This document shows positions 18,010 to 26,781 of a stretch of 64,000 bases of DNA, in pieces. The position numbers and the translations under genes are program-made. The notes under the pieces were generated by a model. The model ran no database searches. It saw only the letters and a list, made by a program, of their open reading frames with translations, and had not been told where the DNA came from. How positions within the stretch are numbered: position 1 is the first letter of the stretch; each line of letters opens with the position of its first letter. Origin of the DNA: Sphingopyxis sp. MSC1_008 (GTDB lineage: Bacteria; Pseudomonadota; Alphaproteobacteria; Sphingomonadales; Sphingomonadaceae); NCBI RefSeq assembly GCF_023197165.1, contig NZ_JALPRD010000006.1, forward strand, positions 1 through 64,000, read 5' to 3'.

Positions 18010-18405
18010 TCATTTCTCGATGATGGCTTCGGCTTCGATTTCGACTTTCCACTCGGGGCGGATCAGCGCGGGCACAACCAGCATTGTCGATGCCGGTCGG
18101 ACATTTTTGAATGCCGATCCGTGCGCGCGCCCAACGAGGTCGGCGTCGGCGGCGTCGGTGATGTACATGCGCGTGCGGACGACATCGGCGAAGCTGCCGC
18201 CGAGCGCTTCGAGCGCTTCGCCGATGATCGCGATGCAGCGCGCGGCCTGAACCCCGGCGTCGCCGGGAGTCGACGAGCCATCGGCCTCGATCGGCGCGCA
18301 GCCCGCGACGTCGATGCGGTTCCCCACCCGAACCGCGCGGCTGTAGCCGAACACCGGTTCGAAGGGGGAGCCCGAGCTATGATTGCGGCGCGTGCTATCA
18401 GCCAC
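18010..18405 (-). CDS. RidA (YjgF/YER057c/UK114) family protein
   Basis: A 131-residue RidA-fold protein with VDVAGCAPIEADG-like and VRTRMYITDAADADLVG motifs and a C-terminal RPEWKVEIEAEAI. Members hydrolyse reactive enamines and imines made by PLP enzymes, or act in other degradation routes. The best start is GTG at 18405 (VADSTRRNHSSG), which overlaps the upstream I78 stop by eight bases; a longer frame upstream runs antisense to the I78 gene's neighbour and is not supported. The position just before isobutyryl-CoA dehydrogenase suggests co-expression with valine catabolism. Confidence 0.85.
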   Translation of the reverse strand: MADSTRRNHSSGSPFEPVFGYSRAVRVGNRIDVAGCAPIEADGSSTPGDAGVQAARCIAIIGEALEALGGSFADVVRTRMYITDAADADLVGRAHGSAFKNVRPASTMLVVPALIRPEWKVEIEAEAIIEK

Positions 18406-18700
18406 AGCTGATCCGTTCGATCTTGAGCGCGTCGTCATAGGAGACGGTGAGGCGGTCGGGGCGGAAATCCATCGTAACGGCGGTGCGCGGCGGCACCCAG
18501 CGCAGCGTCCGCGCGCCGCTGCCCTTGAGCAGCTGGCCGCCAACATCGGCGGTTGCCGTCTGGCCGACGAGCGATTGCACCGCGTCGGCGTTGCACGCAG
18601 CCTCGGCAGGCGGGGTCGGGGTCGATTCGACGGGCGGCCGCTCCTGCGTACAGGCGGCGAGCGGCAGAATGGCGGCAATTGCCAAGATGCGAATGTCCAT
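18398..18700 (-). CDS. I78 family peptidase inhibitor, lipoprotein
   Basis: A 100-residue protein with a lipoprotein signal (LPLAAC lipobox near residue 17) and a C-terminal domain (CNADAVQSLVGQ to ALKIERISCG) that matches the I78 peptidase-inhibitor family, including the RWVPPRTAVTMDFRPDRL core and the final cysteine that pairs with the first. It should sit in the cell envelope. GGGAGACTC upstream supports the ATG at 18700. A second lipoprotein gene lies 23 bases upstream. Confidence 0.85.
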   Translation of the reverse strand: MDIRILAIAAILPLAACTQERPPVESTPTPPAEAACNADAVQSLVGQTATADVGGQLLKGSGARTLRWVPPRTAVTMDFRPDRLTVSYDDALKIERISCG

Positions 18701-18723
18701 CGTGAGTCTCCCTTTCAAAACCG

Positions 18724-19251
18724 TTATCCGGCGCAGCGCGTATAGCGCATCGCGCCCGCAGCGGCACCCTCGCCGGAGTCGCGGCGGACGAGCGTCTTGC
18801 CGCCTTCGGCGAGATCGAGTTGCATCCGGCGATCCCATTCGACGCCTTCGCCGCTGAATTTATAATCGGCGACGATCCGCCCGGCATCGCTTTCGCGAAC
18901 GCGCGACAGTTCGCCGTGCGATTCGTAGAAGCGCAGGTTCGTCGCATCGATCGTCAGTGCGGTGAGGTCGGTGCCCTTCTTCGCCTTGCAATCGGCAACC
19001 TTGAGCGCCCAGCGGCCGCGGATTGCGGACGGGATCGTCTTGCCGTCGCCAGCGGTTTCGGTTTCGGGCTTCGCGGGGGTTTCCTCCGCCGCATCGGGCA
19101 GGTCGGCATCGACCGCCGGTTCGGCAGGCGCCGGGCGCTCGGCCTTTTGCAGCGGCGAAATCGCCGCGCTGTCTTCGGGCTGCGACTTGTCCTCGCCGCC
19201 GCTGCACGCGGCGAGCAGCAGCAATCCGGCGGGAAGCATCAGGCGGGTCAT
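18724..19251 (-). CDS. predicted lipoprotein of unknown function
   Basis: A 175-residue protein beginning MTRLMLPAGLLLLAAC, a clear lipobox at C16. A Pro/Glu/Ala-rich linker (about residues 20-70) follows, then a C-terminal domain of about 100 residues with IRGRWALKVADCKAKKGTDL and a closing RYTRC. The two cysteines of this domain probably form a disulphide. AAAGGAG lies at good spacing before the ATG. I do not recognise a characterised family; similar small domains occur in other sphingomonad lipoproteins. Confidence 0.75.
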   Translation of the reverse strand: MTRLMLPAGLLLLAACSGGEDKSQPEDSAAISPLQKAERPAPAEPAVDADLPDAAEETPAKPETETAGDGKTIPSAIRGRWALKVADCKAKKGTDLTALTIDATNLRFYESHGELSRVRESDAGRIVADYKFSGEGVEWDRRMQLDLAEGGKTLVRRDSGEGAAAGAMRYTRCAG

Positions 19252-19310
19252 CGGCAATCTCCTTTGCAAAGAGAATGCCCGGCGCGGCGTGCGGGTTTCA
19301 TCGCCGCGCA

Positions 19311-20237
19311 TCATTCGCCGAGCACCTTTTCACGGAACACCGCGGTCGCGAGGTCGGTCTGGTTATAGCGATACCAGCGCGGCGCCGGCACCCCTGCCTG
19401 CCACGCCAGCGCCTCGGTCAACGTGCCCTGCGCCGACGGCGTGTCGGGCATTTCCTTGCCGATCGGGTCGGCATAGGCGGTGTCGGCGCTGACGATGGTC
19501 CAGCCCGCTTTGCGCAAACCGCGAACGAGGTCACCGATATGGAGCGCGGCGAGGTCGGTTTCGTGGAGCAGCAGCATCTGCACCGGCTGGCGGCCGGTGA
19601 CGCGCCGCATCATCGCATCGGCGAAATCGGCGGCCTCGACATGCCAGGTGACGTAGAGGGTGCCGAGCGCCTTGCGGTCGACTTTTTTTCCCGCCTGCGC
19701 CGCTTCGCGCGTCTGGCTTTCGAGGTGCCAGTCGGACGATTCGGCCGTGACATAACCGTTACGGAGCCCGCGTGCGGCAAGACCGGCGCGCAAGGCATCA
19801 CGCTTCGCCTTGTCCTTGCCGCCTTCGTCGAGGAAGGGGAAACGGAACCACGGGCGATAGCCGGGACGGCCCTTGAGCCAGACCTCGGCCGCGTCGATGT
19901 CGGCAAGATAGACTTCGGTATCGGTCGTGCTGAGCCGCTTGTGGCTGTTGCCATGGTTCGCGATGACATGCCCCGCAGCGACATAGGCGGCGATGCGTTC
20001 TTCGCCGCCGACGCCGTCACCCTGCCCGATCGCGCCCGGATTGACGAAGAAGACCGCCTGCGGAGCTTTCGCCTTCTTCAGCTCGGCGATGATGCGTTGC
20101 GTGCGCTCGTCGGGCGTGAAGAAGGCCCCGCGCCCGCGCGGCGCGTCGTCGAACGACAGCGCGATCATCTTCTGCGCCGCCGCCGGAACCGGCAGCAGCA
20201 ACAGAATCAGCAAAGGCAGAAGCCAGCGCCGCAGCAA
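19311..20237 (-). CDS. exported polysaccharide deacetylase family protein
   Basis: A 308-residue protein with a Sec signal peptide (MLRRWLLPLLILLLLPVPAAA). The NodB-homology motifs follow: SFDDAP (metal-binding and catalytic Asp), HGNSH (metal histidines) and RFPFLDEG. The carbohydrate esterase 4 fold removes N- or O-acetyl groups from envelope or extracellular polysaccharides. The spacing between motifs is typical. It lies between mmsA and the lipoprotein gene on the same strand; the link to valine catabolism is probably only positional. Confidence 0.88.
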   Translation of the reverse strand: MLRRWLLPLLILLLLPVPAAAQKMIALSFDDAPRGRGAFFTPDERTQRIIAELKKAKAPQAVFFVNPGAIGQGDGVGGEERIAAYVAAGHVIANHGNSHKRLSTTDTEVYLADIDAAEVWLKGRPGYRPWFRFPFLDEGGKDKAKRDALRAGLAARGLRNGYVTAESSDWHLESQTREAAQAGKKVDRKALGTLYVTWHVEAADFADAMMRRVTGRQPVQMLLLHETDLAALHIGDLVRGLRKAGWTIVSADTAYADPIGKEMPDTPSAQGTLTEALAWQAGVPAPRWYRYNQTDLATAVFREKVLGE

Positions 20238-20244
20238 AGCGGCG

Positions 20245-21738
20245 TCAGCCCATCGTGGGGATGACGAACGCGTTGCCGCCGTCGGGCGAACCGTCGGGCC
20301 AGCGCTGGGTGATCGTCTTGACCTTGGTCCAGAATTTCACGCCTTCCATGCCGTGCTGGTTGGTGTCGCCGAACGCCGAGCGCTTCCAGCCGCCGAAGCT
20401 ATGGTACGCGACCGGCACCGGGATCGGCACGTTGATGCCGACCATGCCCACATTGACGCGCGCGGCGAATTCGCGCGCGGCGTGGCCGTTGCGCGTGAAG
20501 ATCGCGACGCCGTTGCCATACTGGTGCTTCGAGGGCAGTTCGAGCGCGGTTTCGAAATCGGGCGCCCGGACGATCTGGAGCACGGGGCCGAAGATTTCTT
20601 CCTTGTACGATTCCATGTCGGTGGTGACATGGTCGAACAGCGTCGGGCCGATGAAGAAGCCCTTTTCGTGGCCCTGCAAGGTGAAGCCGCGGCCGTCGAC
20701 GACGAGCTCGGCGCCTTCGTCGGCGCATTTCTGGATCCAGCCTTCGACCTTTTCCTTGTGCGCCTGCGTCACCACCGGGCCGTAGTGCGCCTCGGCATCG
20801 GTCGACACGCCGACGCGCAGCGCCGCGATCGCGGGGATGAGCTTAGCTTTCAGACGCTCGGCGGTGTCTTCGCCGACGGGGACGACGACGGGCAGCGCCA
20901 TGCAGCGCTCGCCCGCCGACCCGAAAGCCGCGCCGGTCAGGTCATTGACGACCTGGTCGAGGTCGGCGTCGGGCATGACGATGCCGTGATTCTTCGCGCC
21001 GCCCATCGCCTGCACGCGCTTTCCGTTGGCGACACCGCGGTTGTAGACATAATGCGCGATGTCCGACGACCCGACGAAGCTGACCGCGCCGATGTCGGGA
21101 TGGTCGAGGATCGCGTCGACCATTTCCTTGTCGCCGTGGACGACCTGGCAGATGCCTTCGGGAAGACCCGCTTCGAGGAAGAGTTCGGCGAGGCGAACGG
21201 GGACCGAGGGATCGCGCTCGCTCGGCTTGATGATGAAGGCGTTGCCCGTCGCGATCGCGACGCCCGACATCCACAGCGGGATCATCGCGGGGAAGTTGAA
21301 CGGGGTGATGCCCGCGCCGATGCCGATCGGCTGGCGCATCGAATAGACGTCGATGCCGGGGCCGGCGCCCTGCGTATATTCGCCCTTCAGCACGTGCGGG
21401 ATGCCGCAGCAGAATTCGATGACTTCGAGCCCGCGCTGGATATCGCCCTTCGAATCGGCGATCACCTTGCCATGCTCGCTCGACAGCATGTGCGCGAGGG
21501 CGTCCATATTCGCTTCGACGAGGCGCTTGAATTCGAACATGACGCGCGCGCGTCGCTGCGGGTTGGTGGCGGCCCAGCCGGGCTGCGCCTTTTTCGCCGC
21601 GGCGACTGCACGGTCGAGAAGCGCCGCGTCGCCAAGCGCGACCTGCGCCTGCACGCCGCCGCTGTTGGGGTCGAAAACGTCGCCCTGGCGGGCGCTGCCG
21701 CCGGTACCGCCGACGATGTGATGGTCGATCTGTCGCAT
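20245..21738 (-). CDS. mmsA: CoA-acylating methylmalonate-semialdehyde dehydrogenase
   Basis: A 497-residue aldehyde dehydrogenase of the MmsA type. It has TPFNFPAMIPLWM, the cofactor region SFVGSS, the catalytic cysteine C279 in GSAGERCMALP, and a C-terminal GGWKRSAFGDTNQHGMEG. It converts methylmalonate semialdehyde to propionyl-CoA, the last step of valine degradation. It is the first minus-strand gene downstream of the divergent LysR promoter and lies 7 bases before the deacetylase. Confidence 0.95.
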   Translation of the reverse strand: MRQIDHHIVGGTGGSARQGDVFDPNSGGVQAQVALGDAALLDRAVAAAKKAQPGWAATNPQRRARVMFEFKRLVEANMDALAHMLSSEHGKVIADSKGDIQRGLEVIEFCCGIPHVLKGEYTQGAGPGIDVYSMRQPIGIGAGITPFNFPAMIPLWMSGVAIATGNAFIIKPSERDPSVPVRLAELFLEAGLPEGICQVVHGDKEMVDAILDHPDIGAVSFVGSSDIAHYVYNRGVANGKRVQAMGGAKNHGIVMPDADLDQVVNDLTGAAFGSAGERCMALPVVVPVGEDTAERLKAKLIPAIAALRVGVSTDAEAHYGPVVTQAHKEKVEGWIQKCADEGAELVVDGRGFTLQGHEKGFFIGPTLFDHVTTDMESYKEEIFGPVLQIVRAPDFETALELPSKHQYGNGVAIFTRNGHAAREFAARVNVGMVGINVPIPVPVAYHSFGGWKRSAFGDTNQHGMEGVKFWTKVKTITQRWPDGSPDGGNAFVIPTMG

Positions 21739-21790
21739 ATCCGAGTCTCCCGTAAAATCTTGCCGCTGCCACAGACCATGTGGGCCTCAT

Positions 21791-21831
21791 TTGCAAGGGA
21801 TAGACTTGCAGGACGATACTGCATATTTGCA
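21791..21831. promoter_or_regulatory. probable LysR binding region between mmsA and the LysR gene
   Basis: TTGCA occurs three times (21791, 21806, 21827). An inverted repeat TGCAG-N7-CTGCA at 21807-21823 has the T-Nn-A shape of a LysR-type recognition site. It lies 12 bases before the regulator start codon and about 70 bases before mmsA, a usual arrangement for autoregulation with activation of the divergent target. Confidence 0.5.
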
Positions 21832-21835
21832 GGTC

Positions 21836-22723
21836 ATGGATTGGGATAGGCTGCAATATTTCCTGTTCGTCGCGCGCCACGGCACGCTTGCGCGCGCCAG
21901 CGCGGCGCTGCACGTCGATGCGACAACGGTGAGCCGGCGGGTGAGCGCATTGGAAACCGCGCTCGGACAGACGCTCTTCGAACGCGCGCCGTCGGGTTTC
22001 GTTCTGACCGCGGCGGGCCGGGCGCTCGTTCCGCACGCCGAAGCGATGGCGGCAGCGGCGGCGCGCATCCATTCGGCGCGCGAGGATGCGTCGACGCTGT
22101 CGGGGCAATTGCGCGTGAGCGTGTCCGAAGGCTTCGGGAACAGCTTCATCGCGCCGCGGCTGGCGGGTTTCGTCGCGGCGCACCCCGAGCTTGAAATCGA
22201 CCTTGTCGCCTCCTCGGGCTTCCTCAATCCGTCGCGGCGCGAGGCCGACATGGCGGTGCTGCTCGCGCGGCCGCGCAAAGGCCCGCTGATCACGCGCAAA
22301 CTGTCCGATTACAGCCTCGGCATTTATGCTCCTGCTGATCGACCCGACTGGCAGGAAGCGGTTGCCGCCGCGCCGCTGTCGCGCACGGGAATTCCGGTGA
22401 TCGGCTATATGCCCGACATCCTCTATGCTCCCGAACTCGACTATCTGGGCGAGATCGAGCCAGGGCTGCGCGCGACGGTGCGCTCGTCGTCGATCCTCGC
22501 GCAGCGGCGGATGATCGCGGGCGGCGCGGGGGTCGGCGTTTTGCCCTGTTTCCTTGCGGCGGGCGATCCGGGGCTGGTGCGCGTGCGGCCCGAGCAAACG
22601 GTCGCGCGCGCCTTCTGGCTCGCACTCCACCGCGACGTCGCGCCGCAGCCGCGCATCCGGGCGTTCATCGACTGGCTCGATGCCGAGGTGCGCGAGAGCC
22701 GGGGGTTGCTGGTCCCCGCTTAA
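21836..22723 (+). CDS. LysR family transcriptional regulator
   Basis: A 295-residue LysR-type regulator. The N-terminal winged helix-turn-helix (about residues 1-60) reads LHVDATTVSRRVSALETALGQTLFERAPSGFVLT. The effector domain follows from about residue 90. The ATG at 21836 (MDWDRLQYFLFV) matches the family N-terminus; an upstream TTG at 21791 would put the operator repeats inside the coding region. It is divergent from mmsA, so control of valine catabolism is likely. Its stop overlaps the convergent uronate reductase stop. Confidence 0.9.
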   Translation: MDWDRLQYFLFVARHGTLARASAALHVDATTVSRRVSALETALGQTLFERAPSGFVLTAAGRALVPHAEAMAAAAARIHSAREDASTLSGQLRVSVSEGFGNSFIAPRLAGFVAAHPELEIDLVASSGFLNPSRREADMAVLLARPRKGPLITRKLSDYSLGIYAPADRPDWQEAVAAAPLSRTGIPVIGYMPDILYAPELDYLGEIEPGLRATVRSSSILAQRRMIAGGAGVGVLPCFLAAGDPGLVRVRPEQTVARAFWLALHRDVAPQPRIRAFIDWLDAEVRESRGLLVPA

Positions 22724-24039
22724 GTCGGACGCCAGTCGGAGGCGATCAGGCCGCCGTCGCCGAACAGGCGTTCCATGACATCCGCACCGGCCGCCGCTTC
22801 GCGCAATTTGTCCGCGAGTGGATCGTCGATCGGATGGTCGCTGCGCAGGAAGGCGACCCATGCCGCGATGGCCAGTTCGAGCGACGGGCAACGCTGCCCG
22901 CGCGCCTGATGCCACGCCAGCGTTTCGAGCCAGCGCTGGGGAATCTTCTGGCTGCCGTCCATCGCGATCTGGATCAGGCGATGGTGGAGCGCGGGGTTGG
23001 CGAAGCGACCGAGCAATGCATCGGCATAGGCGGCAAGGTCCTGCCCCGGTGCGGCGTCGATCGTCGGCGCAGCCTCGTCGCGCATCAGTCGGTCGATGAC
23101 CGGACAGATATCGGAATCGGCGATCGCCTGATGGACGAACTCGTGCCCGCGCCCGAGCCCGATATAGGCAAGCGCCGAATGCGCGCCGTTCAGCATGCGC
23201 AGCTTTGCGGTCTCGTAAGGCGCGACATCGGCCACCAGTTCGGCGCCGACCTGTTCCCAGCGCGGGCGCGGGCCGGCGAAATCATCCTCGATCACCCACT
23301 GGCTAAAGCCTTCGGTGACGACCGCACCTTCGTCGCGCGCGCCAAGTACGGCTTCAACCGCCGCGCGGTCGGCGTCGGTCGTCGCAGGAACGATGCGGTC
23401 GATCATCGTCGCGGGACAGGTGCATTCGCCATCGAACCACGCCGACAGGTCGGACTGATAGGCGGCAAGATAGTCGCGCATCAACCGGCGTAGTACCGCG
23501 CCATTGCCCGCGAGATTGTCGCAGCTGAGCAAGGTGACGCCGCGCAGCCCGGCCGCCTTGCGCGCCGCCAGCCCGGCGGTGACGAGGCGATAGAGGCTCG
23601 AGGTGCCGACCGCTGCAGCGAGATCGAGCGAACCGTCGGGGCGGCGCAGATAGCCTTTCTCGGTCACCGTCAAGCTGACGATATGCGTCGTCGGCGCGGC
23701 GATAGCATCGATGACCGCCCGCGGATCTTCGCCCGCAACGAGCACCTTCTGCACCGCGCCGATCAAGCGCAATTCGCTTCCGGCGGCGCGGCGCGTGCTG
23801 ACCGTATAGAGCCCGTCCTGCGGATTGAGTTGAGCCGCGACGTCGCCCGAGCGCAGCGACACGCCGACGATGCCCCAATTGCGGTCGCCCGCGCCCATCG
23901 CATCGTCGGTGTACACCGCCTGATGCGCGCGGTGAAAGGCGCCGATGCCGATATGGACGATGCCCGCGGCTTGGCGATCGCGGTCGTAGCCCGGCGCTTG
24001 CACCGACGCCGGAAGCGGCGTTTGGCTCGTGAGTCTCAC
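22720..24039 (-). CDS. uxuB: mannitol dehydrogenase family protein, fructuronate/tagaturonate reductase
   Basis: A 439-residue polyol-specific long-chain dehydrogenase. The stretches HIGIGAFHRAHQAVYTDD, VSLTVTEKGY, TMIDRIVPATT, KLRMLNGAHSALAY and QIAMDGSQKIPQRWL closely follow E. coli UxuB (D-fructuronate to D-mannonate), more than UxaB. It starts with GTG inside the uxaC stop. Because the dehydratase in this locus is UxaA (altronate), this reductase may act on tagaturonate, or on both keto-uronates. It is the last gene of the hydratase-exuT-uxaC-uxuB operon. Confidence 0.88.
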   Translation of the reverse strand: MRLTSQTPLPASVQAPGYDRDRQAAGIVHIGIGAFHRAHQAVYTDDAMGAGDRNWGIVGVSLRSGDVAAQLNPQDGLYTVSTRRAAGSELRLIGAVQKVLVAGEDPRAVIDAIAAPTTHIVSLTVTEKGYLRRPDGSLDLAAAVGTSSLYRLVTAGLAARKAAGLRGVTLLSCDNLAGNGAVLRRLMRDYLAAYQSDLSAWFDGECTCPATMIDRIVPATTDADRAAVEAVLGARDEGAVVTEGFSQWVIEDDFAGPRPRWEQVGAELVADVAPYETAKLRMLNGAHSALAYIGLGRGHEFVHQAIADSDICPVIDRLMRDEAAPTIDAAPGQDLAAYADALLGRFANPALHHRLIQIAMDGSQKIPQRWLETLAWHQARGQRCPSLELAIAAWVAFLRSDHPIDDPLADKLREAAAGADVMERLFGDGGLIASDWRPT

Positions 24040-25448
24040 AGCTTGTACGCGGCCTTGGCGAGATTGTAGCTGAGGTCGGCCGCGAGTTCGGCCGCCTCCC
24101 ATTCCTCCATCCGATGCTCGGCGACCAACTGCGCGAGGAAGCCGCAATCGATGCGCCGCGCGACATCATGGCGCGCGGGGATCGACAGGAAGGCGCGCGT
24201 ATCGTCGTTGAAGCCGACTGTGTTGTAGAAGCCCGCGGTTTCGGTCATCTGGTTTCTGAACCGGCGCATCCCTTCGGGGCTGTCGTGGAACCACCAGGCG
24301 GGGCCAAGCTTCAGCGCCGGATAATGGCCCGCGAGCGGCGCGAGTTCGCGCGCATAGCTTGTCTCGTCCAATGTGAAGAGGATGATCGTCAGCGCGGCTT
24401 CGTTGCCATAACGCCCGAGCAGCGGACGCAGTGCATGAACATAGTCGGTCGCCGTCGGAATATCGGCGCCCTTGTCGCGGCCGTAATGTTCGAACAGCCA
24501 GGGGTTATGATTGCGGAAACTGCCGGGGTGGATCTGCATCACGAGCCCGTCGTCGAGGCTCATCCCCGCCATCACCGTCAGCATATGCGCACGGAACAGC
24601 TCGGCATCGGCGGCGCTGACGTCGGCGCTCGTGACACGCGCGAACAGCGCGCCGGCATCGGCGTCCGACAGGTCGGCGGTTGCCGCGGTCGGGTGACCAT
24701 GGTCGGTCGAGGTCGCGCCCATTTCGGCGAAAAAGGCGCGGCGCTCCCGATGCGCGGCGAGATAGCCCGTATAGCTGAACGCATCCTCGCCCGACAGTTC
24801 GGAGAAGCGTTTCAGATTATCGCGGAACCCCTCATACTCGGGATCGACCACCGGGTCGGGACGATAGGCGGTGATCACGCGCCCGCCCCATTCACCGCTT
24901 TCATTCGCGGCGCGGATAACGCCATGATGCTCGAGCGTGTCGAGCGGGCTTTCGGTCGTCGCGATCACCTCGATCCCGAAGCGGTCGAAGAGCGCGCGCG
25001 GGCGGAAGGCATCGGTCGAAAGCGCCTCGGTGATACGGTCATAATAAAGGTCCGACGTCTCGGCCGAAAATTGCACCTCGAAGCCAAAGGCTTCGGCAAA
25101 CACCCAGTCCATCCACATCCGCGACGGGGTGCCGCGGAAGAGATGATAGTTCTGCGCGAAGATCCGCCAGCTCTCGCGCGGATCGGCGCCCTTGTTCCGG
25201 ATACCGAGCGCATCGAGCGGGATGCCCTGCGAATAGAGCATCCGGAACACATAATGGTCGGGGTGGAGCAAGAGCTCCGCCGCGTTGCCGAAGGGCGCGT
25301 TGCCCGCGAACCAGCTGGGATCGGTGTGCCCGTGCGGGCTGATGATCGGCAGGTCCGCCACCTCCTTGTAGAGCCGGCGCGCGATGTCGCGCTGCGCCGG
25401 ATCGGACGGAAAGAGGCGGTCGGGGGAGAGCTGCAGCGGACGCGGCAT
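24036..25448 (-). CDS. uxaC: glucuronate/galacturonate isomerase
   Basis: A 470-residue uronate isomerase, the normal family length. ISPHGHTDPSWFA carries the N-terminal metal histidines and MQIHPGSFRNHN a later one; NTVGFNDDTRAFLSIPARHDVARR near the C-terminus is a family hallmark. It isomerises D-galacturonate to D-tagaturonate and D-glucuronate to D-fructuronate in the cytoplasm. The start at 25448 (MPRPLQLSPDRLF) lies 4 bases after the transporter stop, so translation is coupled. Confidence 0.96.
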   Translation of the reverse strand: MPRPLQLSPDRLFPSDPAQRDIARRLYKEVADLPIISPHGHTDPSWFAGNAPFGNAAELLLHPDHYVFRMLYSQGIPLDALGIRNKGADPRESWRIFAQNYHLFRGTPSRMWMDWVFAEAFGFEVQFSAETSDLYYDRITEALSTDAFRPRALFDRFGIEVIATTESPLDTLEHHGVIRAANESGEWGGRVITAYRPDPVVDPEYEGFRDNLKRFSELSGEDAFSYTGYLAAHRERRAFFAEMGATSTDHGHPTAATADLSDADAGALFARVTSADVSAADAELFRAHMLTVMAGMSLDDGLVMQIHPGSFRNHNPWLFEHYGRDKGADIPTATDYVHALRPLLGRYGNEAALTIILFTLDETSYARELAPLAGHYPALKLGPAWWFHDSPEGMRRFRNQMTETAGFYNTVGFNDDTRAFLSIPARHDVARRIDCGFLAQLVAEHRMEEWEAAELAADLSYNLAKAAYKL

Positions 25449-25452
25449 GGGC

Positions 25453-26760
25453 CTATTTCGCACCTTCCACGCTGACCGGCTCAAGACGCGGGCTCAGGAT
25501 GTGGACCGCGAGCACGGCGAGGAAATAGACAGTCGTGCACGCGGCGAAGATGAGCGTGTAATTGCCACCCGTCGCATCGAGCACGAGCCCGGTCGATTTC
25601 GCCATGATCATGCCGCCGACGCCGCCCATGAAGCCGCCGAGCCCGATCACCGACCCGACCGCACGTTTCGGGAACATGTCGGGCGGGATCGAGAGGATCG
25701 TCGACGAAAAGGCCTGGTGTCCGGCCAGCGCGATGCCGATCAGCACGACCGCGAGCCACATATTCTCGAGCCCGGTGACGAACAGCAAGGGCAGCACACA
25801 CAGGCCGGCGCCGATCATCGTGACCTTGCGCGCGAAATTGACGCTGCGACCCTGCTGGATCAGCTTCGACGACACCCAGCCGCCGAGGACACTGCCGACG
25901 TCCGAAAGCAGATACATGATGATCATCGGCAGCAGCACGATCTTGAGATCGATATTGTAAGTCGTGCTGAAATATTTGGGCAGCCAGAAGAGCATCAGGA
26001 ACCACACCGGATCGGTCAGGAATTTGGCCACCGCGAACGCCCAGGCCTCGCGCTTGGTGACGATCTTGCCCCAGCCGATGCGCTCTATCTTTTCGGGCGG
26101 GTCATGCTCGATCCATGCGAGTTCGGCTTCGCTGACCTTCCCGCTTTCGCGCGGGTTGCTGTAGAGCCAGAGCCAGAGCAGCAGGAGCAGGACGCCGAAG
26201 GCGCCGGTGTAGATGAAGGTTTCGCGCCAGTCGAAGCCGAGCACGCGCATGCACAGCGCGACCGTCGGTGCGGTCAGGATGACCCCGATCGTCGTCGCGC
26301 TGTTGACCCAGCCGATCGCGTAGGAGCGTTCCTTTTGCGGGAACCATTCGCTCGATGCGCGGACGACCGACGGGAAATGCCCCGCCTCGCCGACGCCGAG
26401 GATGACGCGCGCCACCATGAACGAGACGACCGAGGAAGCGAAGCCGTGCGCGACATGGCCGACGGTCCAGATACTGATCGCGATCGCATAACCGACCTTG
26501 GGGCCGAAACGGTCGATCAGCCAGCCCATGAGCAGGAAACCGAGCGCATAGGCGGCCTGGAACGCGGTGACGATGTTGCCATAGTCATTCTCGCTCCACC
26601 CGAGCTCGGTGCCGAGCGTCGGCGCGAGCAGGCCGAGCATGGTGCGGTCGATATAATTGACCGTGGTCGCCGCGAACAGCACCCCGACGATCAGCCAGCG
26701 GTAGCGGCCCGACCTTGGCACCGGCGCCGCCGTACCTCCGTCCGCGAATGCCTGTGCCAT
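25453..26760 (-). CDS. exuT: hexuronate transporter, MFS anion:cation symporter family (ExuT-like)
   Basis: A 435-residue twelve-segment major facilitator. VNYIDRTMLGLLAP in the first helix, GWLIDRFGPKVGYAIAISIW, and ARVILGVGEAGHFPSVVRAS are typical of the anion:cation symporter branch that includes ExuT. It should bring monomeric hexuronates from the periplasm into the cytoplasm by proton symport. It sits directly upstream of uxaC in the same operon, which supports D-galacturonate or D-glucuronate as substrate. Confidence 0.9.
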   Translation of the reverse strand: MAQAFADGGTAAPVPRSGRYRWLIVGVLFAATTVNYIDRTMLGLLAPTLGTELGWSENDYGNIVTAFQAAYALGFLLMGWLIDRFGPKVGYAIAISIWTVGHVAHGFASSVVSFMVARVILGVGEAGHFPSVVRASSEWFPQKERSYAIGWVNSATTIGVILTAPTVALCMRVLGFDWRETFIYTGAFGVLLLLLWLWLYSNPRESGKVSEAELAWIEHDPPEKIERIGWGKIVTKREAWAFAVAKFLTDPVWFLMLFWLPKYFSTTYNIDLKIVLLPMIIMYLLSDVGSVLGGWVSSKLIQQGRSVNFARKVTMIGAGLCVLPLLFVTGLENMWLAVVLIGIALAGHQAFSSTILSIPPDMFPKRAVGSVIGLGGFMGGVGGMIMAKSTGLVLDATGGNYTLIFAACTTVYFLAVLAVHILSPRLEPVSVEGAK

Positions 26761-26781
26761 AAACCTCTCCGTTCTGTTGCT

